A DNA stretch of 64,000 nucleotides, from the NCBI GenBank assembly GCA_944470555.2, contig OX104130.1, positions 78,249,160 through 78,313,159 of the forward strand, read 5' to 3'. Every line of letters starts with the position of its first letter. Position 1 is the stretch's first letter. Both the position numbers and the translations under genes were made by a program. Origin of the DNA: Heterobilharzia americana (lineage: Eukaryota; Platyhelminthes; Trematoda; Strigeidida; Schistosomatidae). Of the stretch, positions 1 to 9,475 are shown piece by piece. Under the pieces are notes generated by a model. The model did not search any database. It saw nothing but the letters and a program-made list of their open reading frames with translations, and was not told the DNA's origin.

Positions 1-592
1 AATATTGTCTTCTTTGTTTGTTGATTATCGTAAATGATAGAGAAACATCTATTCGGTGTCCTGTTCCCATCAGATGCCTGTCTGCCTGCCTGCCTGCCCG
101 TCTGGCGATTGCACTTCTAAAGAGACCCGTCTAACATTTAGACACAGATTTCTAGCAATATGCTCACAAAGTCAAGTAGACACACTTCCTTCAGTCCAAC
201 CTATGTACTTGCTTGGATAAGCACAGGTGAATTGATATATGCAGTTGCAGCTGACACGAGATGGGTATTTGTCTCCTTTCCACTGCGTTATTGAGCCTGG
301 TGTATTGTTAACTGGGATCAGTTTGGCAGCAGGGAAGCTCCTTCTCAATACAGCCTCTATTCTTCTGTCTACTCCTTCAGATGTCTCATCACCTTTGAAT
401 ACCAGGTGAAGGAAAACAGGCTTCTTCTCAACAGTTGAATCTGTTGGTCTCTCAATAAATTATTTTCCATGTTCCATGATGAATTTCTTCGGATATCCAT
501 CCTCTTTAACAGCTTTCTTGATTATCTCGAATTCTTCTTCTTGTTTATCTTTAGAGCACAGTGTTTTATTCTACTGAATAATGGCTTGACTA
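1..592 (-). repeat. Inverted repeat arm, partner 2033-2624
   Basis: Position 1 pairs with 2624 and position 592 with 2033, so the coordinates sum to 2625 along the whole arm and no indel separates the arms. The arm is a minus-strand copy of the PLE linker, endonuclease region and 3' part. Everything compared by eye was identical, which points to a young inversion, gene conversion between arms, or an assembly foldback. Confidence 0.9.
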
Positions 593-727
593 CATACATA
601 TATACATACATACATACATACATACATACATACATACATACATACATACATACATACATACATACATACATACATACATACATACATACATACATACATA
701 CATACATACATACATACATACATACAT
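590..727. repeat. (CATA)n microsatellite
   Basis: About 135 bases of almost pure CATA tetranucleotide sit at the inner edge of the left inverted arm. The apparent ORFs across it (Tyr-Ile-His-Thr one way, Val-Cys-Met-Tyr the other) are repeat artefacts. Confidence 0.97.
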
Positions 728-1024
728 GAAGGATTTCCGGAAAATCCAAAGAAGTAATATGCAATCGCTCCAATGTCAGACTAAATAAGATAAAACTGAA
801 GTCTCTGTTGGATTTAAATGTCTTTTCACATTCGAACGCGTTAATTAAATTCATACAAAAGCACAATTTGAAAAGTTATACCAGCAAATTCACGACTTGA
901 AGCCTATAGATGAGAATAGAGGAAGCTAGTTTAAATCTAAGCTGATAGATATTGCCAATCAGTTTTGCATATCTGCATACCAACAGTCAAAGATTCTGAC
1001 GAAGCAGCATAGGTTGATGCTGAA

Positions 1025-2718
1025 AGAGCTGCACAAGAACCATGAAGTTGTTATAACTAGAGCTGATAACGGGTCTGGAGTGGTCATAATCAATAAAAAT
1101 GTCTACTTGCATAAAATCCTGATGATTTTTGGGATTCGTAGAGATTCATAGTTGATAGATCCCAAAAGGATGCTACAGTTTCAATTGAAAACAAAGTGAG
1201 CAAGCACTTCAGAGAACTTTTGAAGAAGCGATTGACTGACTAAGCAACCTACAGTGAACTTAAACCAAGGAGTTCACGACTACCTTTCATGTATGGCCTT
1301 CCAAAAATCAATGAGTTCAGTGTTCCTTTGAGACCCATTTTATCCATGATAAATTGATCTTGTCACAAACTGGTTCCTTGGTCGTCAACGAAATTGGAAC
1401 CCATCAGATTAGGGCTCGCAAATCACAGCTTCAGGGATACATTCCATTTCTCTAAAGAACTGGATAGATTAGATATTTCAGATAACTTCATGGTATCATT
1501 TGATATTTCCTCATTGTTCACAAACACACCAGTGGATGAAACAATAGCCATAACCTGTCAACAGTATGATCTACTACAATTGCCGAAAACGGAACTCAAA
1601 CAATTACTGCTTCTCTTTACGAAAGGTGTTCACTTCCAGTTTATTAACCAAGTGAACTGGCAAAATGATGGGGTGTCTATAGGTTCACCACTAGCATCCA
1701 TCCTAATTGATGCATTCATGTCTGATCGAGAGCGAGAAATTCCTAACGCTTCGATCAAGGAAACGATACACTACTCCAGCTATGTCGATGATGATTTCAC
1801 CCTTTGTGATAATATGAATCAGGCGTCAAAGTTGTTCAACACCTTCAATCAACCTCACCTAATTATTAATTTTACAATGGAATATGAAATTGAGGACAGA
1901 TGCAATTCTGTCGATCTAAGTATAAGACGGAGATGTGATAGTACAGTTGAGAAAACTATCCAGAGAAAGACAAGTGGATTGGTCAGTACCTTCACTAAAA
2001 TAGCTTGTGTCCTGTCACCGACAAGTGTCGTTTAGTCAAGCCATTATTCAGTAGAATAAAACACTGTGCTCTAAAGATAAACAAGAAGAAGAATTCGAGA
2101 TAATCAAGAAAGCTGTTAAAGAGGATGGATATCCGAAGAAATTCATCATGGAACATGGAAAATAATTTATTGAGAGACCAACAGATTCAACTGTTGAGAA
2201 GAAGCCTGTTTTCCTTCACCTGGTATTCAAAGGTGATGAGACATCTGAAGGAGTAGACAGAAGAATAGAGGCTGTATTGAGAAGGAGCTTCCCTGCTGCC
2301 AAACTGATCCCAGTTAACAATACACCAGGCTCAATAACGCAGTGGAAAGGAGACAAATACCCATCTCGTGTCAGCTGCAACTGCATATATCAATTCACCT
2401 GTGCTTATCCAAGCAAGTACATAGGTTGGACTGAAGGAAGTGTGTCTACTTGACTTTGTGAGCATATTGCTAGAAATCTGTGTCTAAATGTTAGACGGGT
2501 CTCTTTAGAAGTGCAATCGCCAGACGGGCAGGCAGGCAGGCAGACAGGCATCTGATGGGAACAGGACACCGAATAGATGTTTCTCTATCATTTACGATAA
2601 TCAACAAACAAAGAAGACAATATTCATTGTAGTTTGTAGAAGCTCTCACTATCAACACTTTCAACCCGACCTGTGTACTCAGAAGGAGACTGTGATCAAC
2701 CTTTGTTTACGTTGGTAA
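1025..2718 (+). pseudogene. Decayed Penelope-like reverse transcriptase / GIY-YIG protein
   Basis: Broken frames read through a PLE polyprotein in order. 'VVITRADNGSGVVIINK' near 1048 resembles the PLE N-terminal RT signature. 'LPFMYGLPKI' near 1280 is the next conserved block. An open segment at 1394-2035 holds RT motif A ('VSFDISSLFTNTPVDE'), motif B ('GVSIGSPLAS') and motif C ('YVDDDF', about 1780). Downstream, 'IYQFTCAYPSKYIGWTEGS' near 2385-2445 resembles the core of a GIY-YIG nuclease, followed by a stop. The tail 'PDLCTQKETVINLCLRW' ends at the TAA. Several stops and frameshifts make the copy non-functional. The active RT would prime on chromosomal ends or nicks; here only the relic remains. 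Confidence 0.8.
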
Positions 2719-2733
2719 ATGTATATAGTGGTT

Positions 2734-2736
<3 letters not shown>

Positions 2737-2772
<36 letters not shown>
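2737..2772. repeat. (AT)n microsatellite
   Basis: An uninterrupted AT dinucleotide tract lies just downstream of the PLE stop codon. Confidence 0.97.
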
Positions 2773-2775
<3 letters not shown>

Positions 2776-3511
2776 GTCTTTCCTTTTCTTTGGATTGCAC
2801 CACGTTTTCATGAATTGCTTACTGAATATTAATCACTTCACGATTTTCAAGTTATTCATGCCATTTAGTTACCCACTAGGCCTTAACCAGTTCCTTTTTT
2901 ACACTGATTTTCGTTTGTTGTCTCCTCACTCCACAGCAGCAGAATTTTCCACTTCATTGGAAATAAATAGTCGTAGATATTGACTAGGATATATAACTGT
3001 TAATCTTGTGTTTTCTTGACTCCCTCACTACCTTGTTTTTAGTGCTTACTTTCAAGTCTACATTTATTTCTGCGTGTGCATAGTATGTTTTATTACTATT
3101 TTTCCGATTACTCGTTTTCACTGTATACTGTTTGCAGGTGATGAATTACCACAAATAAGGTGAGCTCACTTTATTCTGCAAATATCTTTGTTGTTGCATT
3201 GATATTTTCCTCCTTGGAATGTCACAGATTCTTTGCTATATTTTAACTATTTAGATAAGTTTCTCATGAATAATTGCGTTTTTTTGATTGTTGAGGATAT
3301 GTTTTTGTTTTTCTGTATTCTTATTGGTTACTTTTGTGGCAATGAATCTTACAAATTTAATTGGTTAATTTAGGGATGTTTATTAGACATTATATAAAGA
3401 TGTTTTCGATAGATGTTTATCATATATAGAATTATTTGGTTAACTTGTTTAATGTAGTAATCACTAAAGATGATAATTGTTAAAATTAAATGTAAACAAA
3501 TCTAATATCAA
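2773..3511. other. 5' flank of the GPCR gene
   Basis: AT-rich sequence between the PLE and the receptor start codon. No retroelement similarity is visible. It should hold the promoter and any 5' untranslated exons of the receptor; no clear TATA or Inr can be assigned by eye. A possible small non-coding exon lies at 3138-3159. Confidence 0.5.
3138..3159 (+). other. Possible 22-base 5' UTR micro-exon
   Basis: A pyrimidine-containing acceptor ending TTTGCAG at 3137 and a donor GTGAGC at 3160-3165 bracket 22 bases. A further acceptor-like TTTAG precedes the coding exon near 3373. Very small exons are common in schistosomes, but there is no transcript evidence here. Confidence 0.2.
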
Positions 3512-4894
3512 ATGGATGAATGTATCCCATCTTTGGTGACATTTTTGAATGAAACCGATGAACATTTAACTCTTGAGAATATAGATAACACTGAAAATAA
3601 TGGACTTGTAAAATTTGGCAATGAATTTAGTAAAATTCATGGTCCTCTTAGTTTAGCTGTATGTACATTTGGTATACCAGCTAATCTAGTAAATATTATT
3701 GTATTAACACGAAAAGAATTAGCACAAACAGCAACAAATCACTTGTTATTATGGTTAGCTGTTGCTGATCTCCTACTTATGGCTATGTATGCACCAAGTT
3801 TACATCATTTTTATATAATTCATCCACATCCAATGAAAAATCCAATATATACACCATCAAAATTATGGATTATATATCAAGAAATTGTTGTCAGTTGTGC
3901 TTTAATGCTTCATTCATTAGCTTTATGGTTAGCTGTTTTATTAGCTTTATTCCGTTATATTCATGTAGGATTCCCTGTATCTGGTTCATTACACACAACA
4001 CGTAGACGAGCATTCATTTCAGCTACATTAACAACTCTATGTTGTATACTTGTCGCTATACCAAATATTCTTGTGAATCATACAAAATCATGTCAAGGTC
4101 CTGTATTAAATTATAAATCTATGACTAGTGAAAATATACACAAACGTATACAAATTTACTATTATATTTCATCAGATCCAGATAATGAAGAAAATAATTA
4201 TTCAGAGTATTATAATTCATCGAATCAGATAGTATTTTTATCTTCTTTCTCCAGAATAACCACTAATGGTTGGAGATCAAAACAACTTCATAACTTTAAT
4301 GTTTGGTTACAAGCTGTTGTTACAAAGATTGCACCATCATTTCTATTAACAATTTTAACAATCTTATTAATTGGTGAATTACAAAAAGCAATTCGACGTC
4401 GGAAAACATTATTTCATAATCGTGAAAAATCTCAAATTGTAACAAAAAATAATAAACGTTACTCATTTACATTTCTTCAGTCTTCATCAACAACATCAAA
4501 CTTATCTAATGATGAAGGGAAAAAGTTAAGTCGAGAAAATCGTACAACTGGTCTACTTTTAACAATTGTCTTATTTTTTTTAGCTATTGAACTACCTCAA
4601 GGTATTCTAGTTACATGTATACATTTGATAGAGAATTTTGAAGAAAATGTTTATCAGCATTTAGGTGATTTACTCGATTTTTTAACACTGTTAAATGAAT
4701 CAATAAGTTTTGTTATTTATACAACAATGTCACAACAATTTCGTAAAACATTTTGTATGATATTTTGTCCATTATTTTTAGACAAGTCAAATAATACTCA
4801 TGATCTTGAGATAACACGTTTACGTCAGCAACGTTTAAGTCAAAACATATCAGTACCTAAAAACAGTCAAAGTGTAAAACTCTTACGTATTTAA
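3512..4894 (+). CDS. Class A GPCR, myosuppressin/DMSR-type (FMRFamide-like) neuropeptide receptor
   Basis: A 460-residue seven-helix receptor in a single exon, expected at the plasma membrane of nerve or muscle cells and coupling to G proteins. Approximate helices: TM1 44-66 (GIPANLVNIIVL), TM2 76-98 (LAVADLL), TM3 119-149, TM4 166-188, TM5 264-288 (WLQAVVTKIAP), TM6 343-371 (RTTGLLL and ELPQGIL), TM7 384-405 (LGDLLDFLTLLNESISFVIY). The DRY box is replaced by FRY (147-149) and NPxxY by an N-x-x-x-F-x-x-Y form. Both changes, with the TM5 and TM6 signatures, are typical of the invertebrate myosuppressin/DMSR/sex-peptide receptor group. N-glycosylation sequons occur at N13, N189 and N235. The second extracellular loop is long (about 190-263). 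An in-frame TAA at 3503-3505 supports this ATG. Its ligand cannot be named from sequence. Codons are strongly A/T-ending. The frame stays open after the stop (see next entry). Confidence 0.9.
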   Translation: MDECIPSLVTFLNETDEHLTLENIDNTENNGLVKFGNEFSKIHGPLSLAVCTFGIPANLVNIIVLTRKELAQTATNHLLLWLAVADLLLMAMYAPSLHHFYIIHPHPMKNPIYTPSKLWIIYQEIVVSCALMLHSLALWLAVLLALFRYIHVGFPVSGSLHTTRRRAFISATLTTLCCILVAIPNILVNHTKSCQGPVLNYKSMTSENIHKRIQIYYYISSDPDNEENNYSEYYNSSNQIVFLSSFSRITTNGWRSKQLHNFNVWLQAVVTKIAPSFLLTILTILLIGELQKAIRRRKTLFHNREKSQIVTKNNKRYSFTFLQSSSTTSNLSNDEGKKLSRENRTTGLLLTIVLFFLAIELPQGILVTCIHLIENFEENVYQHLGDLLDFLTLLNESISFVIYTTMSQQFRKTFCMIFCPLFLDKSNNTHDLEITRLRQQRLSQNISVPKNSQSVKLLRI

Positions 4895-5023
4895 CAAACA
4901 ACTTCAAATATATCAGATAATCAAAGACTAAATTACAATATGGTCAATGAATCTAATATTTGTACAAATTTAGAAAAATCCAGTTATCAATTACAAAGTA
5001 ATAATATAATGAACGAAAATTAA
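4895..5023 (+). other. In-frame open extension after the GPCR stop codon
   Basis: Directly after TAA (4892-4894) the same frame continues for 42 sense codons to a TAA at 5021-5023. The composition is Asn/Ser/Gln-rich, like the receptor's C-terminal tail. The codon after the stop is CAA, which partly matches known readthrough contexts (STOP-CAR), but the second codon ACA does not match the YYA form. It may be an allele-specific premature stop, a readthrough extension, or chance openness in AT-rich DNA. Confidence 0.4.
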
Positions 5024-5244
5024 GATTATATCATATTGAAACATTGAATACACTGATTTACTTTCATCTGAACTATGGAATATACTTCTGTCAACTAAGC
5101 TTTTACTGTGATAGAAATATAAAGTGAATGGAGATTTCAGTGTGTTTTATGTATCAACCATCATTTTTGGATAAAAGAGTCTATGTTCTCTATAAAACTA
5201 CAAGTATTCAGTTTTGTTCCTTACATTTATATCCACTATAAGTG

Positions 5245-5283
<39 letters not shown>
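5024..5283. other. GPCR 3' flank and (TA)n tract
   Basis: AT-rich likely 3' UTR and flank without a clear canonical AATAAA. It ends in a TA/CATA dinucleotide tract at about 5244-5283. Confidence 0.5.
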
Positions 5284-5286
<3 letters not shown>

Positions 5287-5545
5287 GAGCTGTGGCTCAA
5301 CGGTTCAGAGAGATGACCTCTAACCAATGAGTCACAAGTTCAAATACCACTCCAGGTACTGGAGTATGGGCAGCTACATTGTATCATTAGCCGTCACACA
5401 CTACGTGTGGTTCATCGTCTAATGCACGAGTGTGCAGAAGCTTGCTGATTGAATTTTTTCTCCATTTCCCCATTCGGGATTGATGACAGGAGTTGAAAGA
5501 AAATCTACGTCGTTCCGTTTATGTTCCAACCTTGTGATATACTGA
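5284..5545 (+). repeat. tRNA-derived SINE, third type
   Basis: A Pol III A-box-like 'TGGCTCAACGGTTC' is followed about 40 bases later by the B-box-like 'AGTTCAAATACC', then a body that ends near the TTCCGTTTATG stretch. It sits immediately after a TA microsatellite. No hammerhead core is visible in this copy. Confidence 0.55.
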
Positions 5546-6714
5546 CTAGTTCAGATTTATCTATTTTCACTACCAGTTAACTAAAAAGGAAGTAAAGTTA
5601 AATCAATGAAATTTTAACTTGATAATACAATTTAATTTCATTATATATGTTTTCCTTCATGTTATATTGGGTAGCGTGACATAGCATTATTTACTGGGTT
5701 GTATTTCAGCCTTGAAAATTATTGATCGTGATCATATCAAAGTAATCGCACAACTTTTGACTTTTAATTTTAACTCATGCTCTATAGGGAAAGTGATGTT
5801 TTATTTATCTCCTCAATGAAGCCTGTATCATTTCTATGTCATGAATTAGATGTTAATTTGCTTAGTAAGGATTTAGGAATCAAACTTTTTCCCCCTAACT
5901 GTATTAGTCTTTACTACAGATGGTTTTTTCTGCCCTACTTTATGGTGGTATTATTTAAAACAATGCAACTATTAACTTTTTCCCCATTTCAAGTTTAACT
6001 GCTTTGACCAATGTACTTGAAATTGTAAACATTGAGCGACATTTAGTTGATCAAATCCTTTTATCTTATCTTATTTTGTCTATGAGCATTTTTCTAGGCT
6101 TAAATATTAACTAGATTTCACCATTAGTACTACTGATTAGTCAGGAAAGAGTAACTAACTTCATATTGTCTCGTCCTAAATTCTGATTGAGTTTTATTGA
6201 TCATTTTACTATGTGGTCGTCATGTAAAAAGATTCACAATCCTGAAGCACTTCAATAGGGGTTAGTTGGATAAATACAATCAGCAGAAGGCTTTGGACTT
6301 GTGTTTTGTGTTACTTGGAACGTGTATCTATAAGCTGAATGGTACTGATGTCCTCTCCAAGATTCGTACCCGCATTACTCAGTGCTACAGTCACAGACAG
6401 TATCGCTTAGCTATTCGACCTAATGCATAGTTTCTTATCTTTCTGTTGCATGTAAGCTAACACTAGATAATTCTTGAAATATTTTATGATAGTGACGCAG
6501 TTATAATCAAAGTCATACAATTTTGTTTCTTGTATTTTCTCTTCAGTTTCTTGAAAAACCTTAAAGGGTAGCTGATTAGAAGAATGTTAGTTTAAAGTTG
6601 CATTGTTTAGTTTGCTACTGTTAGGTCTGGCTACATGTTATGAACCCCATGAGATGTCATGGGATTGAGGTAACTACTCCTAGAGTATGCAACTTTTAAA
6701 ACAAGTAACAAGTG
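5546..6714. other. No supported gene
   Basis: AT-rich. A 73-codon ORF at 5777-5998 has no recognisable domain. Around 6265-6425 there are faint echoes of an old minus-strand Sm-alpha-like unit, too degraded to annotate. Confidence 0.5.
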
Positions 6715-6778
6715 TGAAAGAAGCAGGATTTAACGGATTTATAAATTTCAGTAGTACTCGTCAGCTGGATACTCTACG
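6715..6778 (+). repeat. Short PLE reverse transcriptase fragment
   Basis: About 60 bases (encoding roughly 'GFINFSSTRQLDTL') match the start of the PLE copy at 52875-52945 almost base for base. The fragment stops exactly where the palindrome at 6779 begins. Confidence 0.65.
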
Positions 6779-7027
6779 TACTTAATTATATATACCGTCA
6801 AACAATGGAAAACAGCATACATACATACATACATATATAGCGTAGAACGACACATTTAGGTGTGACAACATAGAAGTGAATAGTTTTTTACAGGTCAAAT
6901 GGTAATGGAGAGGATAGAATGGATATTCAAAATTGAATGTGTTGGGGATAGTTTAATTGAGTTTGGATAATAGTGGATTTTAGGTAAGAAAATAATTATA
7001 ATATGAATGATAGATCATGGCTAGCAG

Positions 7028-7082
7028 TGGAATTCAGGATGCTCATTTCATCCTCTTTGGGACCTGTCAGCCGGATGTACCT
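7028..7082 (-). ncRNA. Degenerate hammerhead (left palindrome arm)
   Basis: On the minus strand the helix I strand, helix II (GGTCC...GGAT) and GAAA are recognisable, but CUGANGA reads CUGACAG, so the invariant G8 and A9 are lost. It is probably inactive. Confidence 0.6.
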
Positions 7083-7135
7083 ACTTCCCAGTGAGTGATA
7101 TTGTTCCCATCGGGTCCATTACTAACTGGGAAGCA

Positions 7136-7192
7136 GGTACATCCAGCTGATGAGTCCCAAATTGGAGGAAATGTGCATCTTAGATTCCACTG
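7136..7192 (+). ncRNA. Sm-alpha-type hammerhead ribozyme (right palindrome arm)
   Basis: The core CUGAUGA (7146-7152) is intact. Helix II GUCC...GGAG has a mismatch at the base of the stem. GAAA follows, then a short helix III (AUG..CAU) and the site AUC, with the 3' helix I strand TTAGATTCC. The short helix III is typical of schistosome minimal hammerheads. Activity is possible but weakened. Confidence 0.7.
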
Positions 7193-7213
7193 CTAGCCAC
7201 GATCTATCATTCA

Positions 7214-7498
7214 CATAGTTAGAACACTGGCAATATCGAGGCATCCGCAAGGGAACCCATATGCCAATAGAGACCGATCAGTTCTGTCCAATCAACGAGA
7301 GTATGATATAAAAACAGTCATACTAAATAATTATAATGACAACAAAAATGTGGACACAGGGGTGAGATGTGAATCGATTGAGTGCTGATTACGTCACTGA
7401 AGACAAGATAGTTAACAGTATTTATGCAGACATAATAAGAAAACAAGGGGTATATTTAGATGAATAATAATGATAACATTAGTAAAAGGAATAAGGTC
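7214..7498. repeat. Unpaired segment in right palindrome arm (Sm-alpha tail)
   Basis: Contains the block 'CAATATCGAGGCATCCGC' followed by a 'CCATATGCCAATAGAG' motif. Relatives of these lie downstream of other Sm-alpha hammerheads (minus strand near 9290 and 22550). It therefore looks like the SINE's normal tail, deleted from the left arm or added to the right. Confidence 0.55.
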
Positions 7499-8039
7499 AA
7501 TTAATTATAATTATTTTCCTATCTAAAATTCACTACTATCTAAACTCAATTAACCTATCCCCCAACACATTCAATTTTGAATATCCATTTCTATCCTCTC
7601 CATTAACATGTGACCAGTAAAAAACTATTCACTTCCATTTTGTTACACCTAAATCTATCTCAGTCTATGTTATATATGTATGTATGTATGTATGCTGTTT
7701 TCCATTGCTTGACGGTATATATAATCAAGTATGCAGCTTTTCTCTGAGCGAAAATGTGTACATTGATATCTAATTTTTACTTTACTTTTGCCAAGCATTG
7801 CTGATGATTCTCCTTGTTTACTTTCTAACTTTCAAGTAACTGGGTATCCTCCGTCATTACAATCATGGATGTGACGAGATTATAAGTCTATTATTGTTTT
7901 AACACAATGAAGTTTGTATCCATACAGCGTCACTATATTTGAAGAGTAGAACTAAACATGTTTAAATGCATATATTCCCACCTATCCATAAATATCTCTT
8001 CTACATTTAGGGATAATAATGAGCTTATTACTTCTTTTT

Positions 8040-8231
8040 CTATTTCTCTTGATGTTGAAAGCTGAGTTCTTGTGTTAAATACAATTGCATACCTAAAGTC
8101 ATGTCTTCAGCCGATACCATAATTCTATGAACAAGCTCTGGGTCAACAATTTTGGATACCGCCGAAGCTACATTGATTAGTAACCTAGTATAGAGGTTTG
8201 GAATATGAAAACCAACCATTTTCTCCATCAT
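8040..8231 (-). CDS. Possible isolated coding exon
   Basis: A 63-codon frame with protein-like composition (for example 'KIVDPELVHRIMVSAEDMTL') and less AT-biased codons than its surroundings. On the minus strand an AG lies just before the ATG ATG pair and a good donor GTATGC follows 'GACATGACTTTAG', so an internal exon is possible. I do not recognise the family, find no neighbouring exon, and cannot exclude chance or an old repeat. Confidence 0.25.
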   Translation of the reverse strand: MMEKMVGFHIPNLYTRLLINVASAVSKIVDPELVHRIMVSAEDMTLGMQLYLTQELSFQHQEK

Positions 8232-8326
8232 AATCTATATTTAGATGATTAATCTTAGTTTCATTTTGCAGAAATTCTCTAATGTAAGAGTTTAGCATAA
8301 AATATCATGTCACATTATTTTATCAT

Positions 8327-8690
8327 TATTGTTATTTGCCCCTTGGCTTCCTAGTCGAACATAAGGATTCAGTAGCACGTCACCAATGAACTCTGTTCTC
8401 TGAAGTCTTTTCAACCTAACGCCACGACTGCCCACAAACTCTCATTTCTTCCTCAAACACCATCTCCAAAATGTCACACTCTCCTAGGATGCCCAACTCG
8501 TCTGTTCCCATTTGGGTTCAACTCGAGTGACTGGCCTGGTATGTGATGTCTCCAGTCGGCCTTCTCAGTGTATACCCATTCCAATCCATCTCCACTTCCT
8601 TCTTCTGCATATTTTTGGGGTGATAGATTCTTAGTTGGTTCTTTCCCAGAGTTCCTTATTGCTTATTCCTTCTGATCATCTGAAAACCAT
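8327..8690 (-). mobile_element. RTE LINE 3' fragment
   Basis: Minus-strand relic of the same RTE family as 10339-13616. The 3' end lies at the low coordinate ('GGAAGCCAAGGGGC' on the minus strand, matching the GGAACCCAAGGGAC end of the main copy). The conserved ATGCAGAAG/GGATTGG block follows. It is 5'-truncated near 8690 and does not code. Confidence 0.8.
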
Positions 8691-9284
8691 TAAGATCGAT
8701 TTAGAAAATTCTGCAATGAAGGAGAAATAAAAAATATAGGTCACTAGAACTGATAAAATGAAATATTGAAAGTTTTGTTAATACTTTGACATGATTATTA
8801 TTAATTAAATGGTGATCGAAACTGCATTCATTATTGAGTAGTGTTTTGCACAAAACAAGTGAAATTTGGTCCAATCATCTTTATTCTTCTCGTAAATATA
8901 GAATAAAAATTAATCTTTTTGTAGGCAAAACACTGACTACCGATTCTTAAGACTATTTAATGAAGTAGCCTATTGTTATTTATCATATATCTGAGTAGTA
9001 TCTACCTGTGTTTACCAGTATGTAAGACATTTTCTCTTCCGTTAGTTAGGGAGTTGATATGTGGATGAATAAAAGTCAGTCATGCATGATATTTAGTTGA
9101 CTCTTCATAAACTTATTGTGTAATATATAGGAATTTGTTCTTTTGATATAGCACACAGTGATACAGTCATATTAAATGGACGATATTTCTCAGCACAATA
9201 TAACTCATTGTCAAATAAACAAATATAGTACAGGATTTACAGGATATTCACCTCTTTTGACACTAGGTAGTAGTATTATCTATT
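8691..9284. other. No supported gene
   Basis: AT-rich sequence without recognisable coding, RNA or repeat signals. Confidence 0.5.
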
Positions 9285-9475
9285 TGCGGATACTTCGATA
9301 TCGCCTGAATATTAATTATGTTAATTTATTTGGTTGTGGATAGGAGAAGAATCCAGGAAACGTTTCGTCCTATCTGGGATTCGTCAGCTGGATGTACCTG
9401 CATCCCAGTGAGTGAGTTTGTTCCCACTGAGATTCGAACCTAGTACTCATTTCATTCAAAAAGTGAATTTTCAGA
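9285..9475 (-). mobile_element. Sm-alpha-like SINE
   Basis: Minus-strand order: B-box-like GTTCGAATCTC (about 9428), linker CTCACTGGGATGCAGG, hammerhead, then a tail with the 'CGATATCGAAGTATCCGC' relative. The A-box end is poorly preserved. Confidence 0.75.
9346..9400 (-). ncRNA. Sm-alpha-type hammerhead ribozyme
   Basis: Core CUGACGA and GAAA are intact. Helix I ATCCAG/CTGGAT is perfect. Helix II AUCC...GGAC has an A/C mismatch at its base. The cleavage triplet reads UUC, which satisfies NUH. Reduced activity is likely. Confidence 0.75.

Larger units (their letters stand above)
1..2718 (+). mobile_element. Penelope-like element with inverted 3' arm (foldback copy)
   Basis: The unit has three parts: an inverted copy of the element's 3' portion (1-592), a (CATA)n tract, and a plus-strand Penelope-like body that ends with a C-terminal tail and a TAA at 2716-2718. 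The body shows a PLE reverse transcriptase followed by a GIY-YIG-like endonuclease region, the domain order known for Penelope-like elements. The left arm reads as the exact reverse complement of 2033-2624 with no length difference. PLE copies are known to carry partial direct or inverted copies of themselves at one end, and this fits. The left arm may continue beyond the window start. Confidence 0.8.
6779..7731. repeat. Imperfect palindrome carrying two opposed Sm-alpha hammerheads
   Basis: The left arm (6779-7091) is the reverse complement of the right arm, which is split as 7126-7213 and about 7499-7731 by a 285-base segment present on one side only. The arms share a CATA/CATATATA tract, a block ending in ATTATAAT, and an Sm-alpha SINE half with its hammerhead. 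The centre is about 34 bases (7092-7125). Divergence of roughly 10-15 percent by eye means the palindrome is not an assembly mirror. Confidence 0.85.

Noticed and set aside
595..730. CRISPR-like or satellite array
   Set aside because: It is a simple tetranucleotide microsatellite without spacers, in a eukaryotic context.
469..866. Overlapping ORFs on both strands across 469-866
   Set aside because: They are almost entirely the CATA tetranucleotide tract, with PLE arm sequence at the ends. The periodic translation is an artefact.
5284..5545. Hammerhead in the third SINE type
   Set aside because: CTGATTGAA near 5443 resembles the core start, but no GAAA with a pairing helix II follows.
6265..6425. 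Possible hammerhead or SINE relic
   Set aside because: A few words resemble an inverted Sm-alpha ribozyme region, but no CUGANGA or GAAA can be placed with pairing helices.
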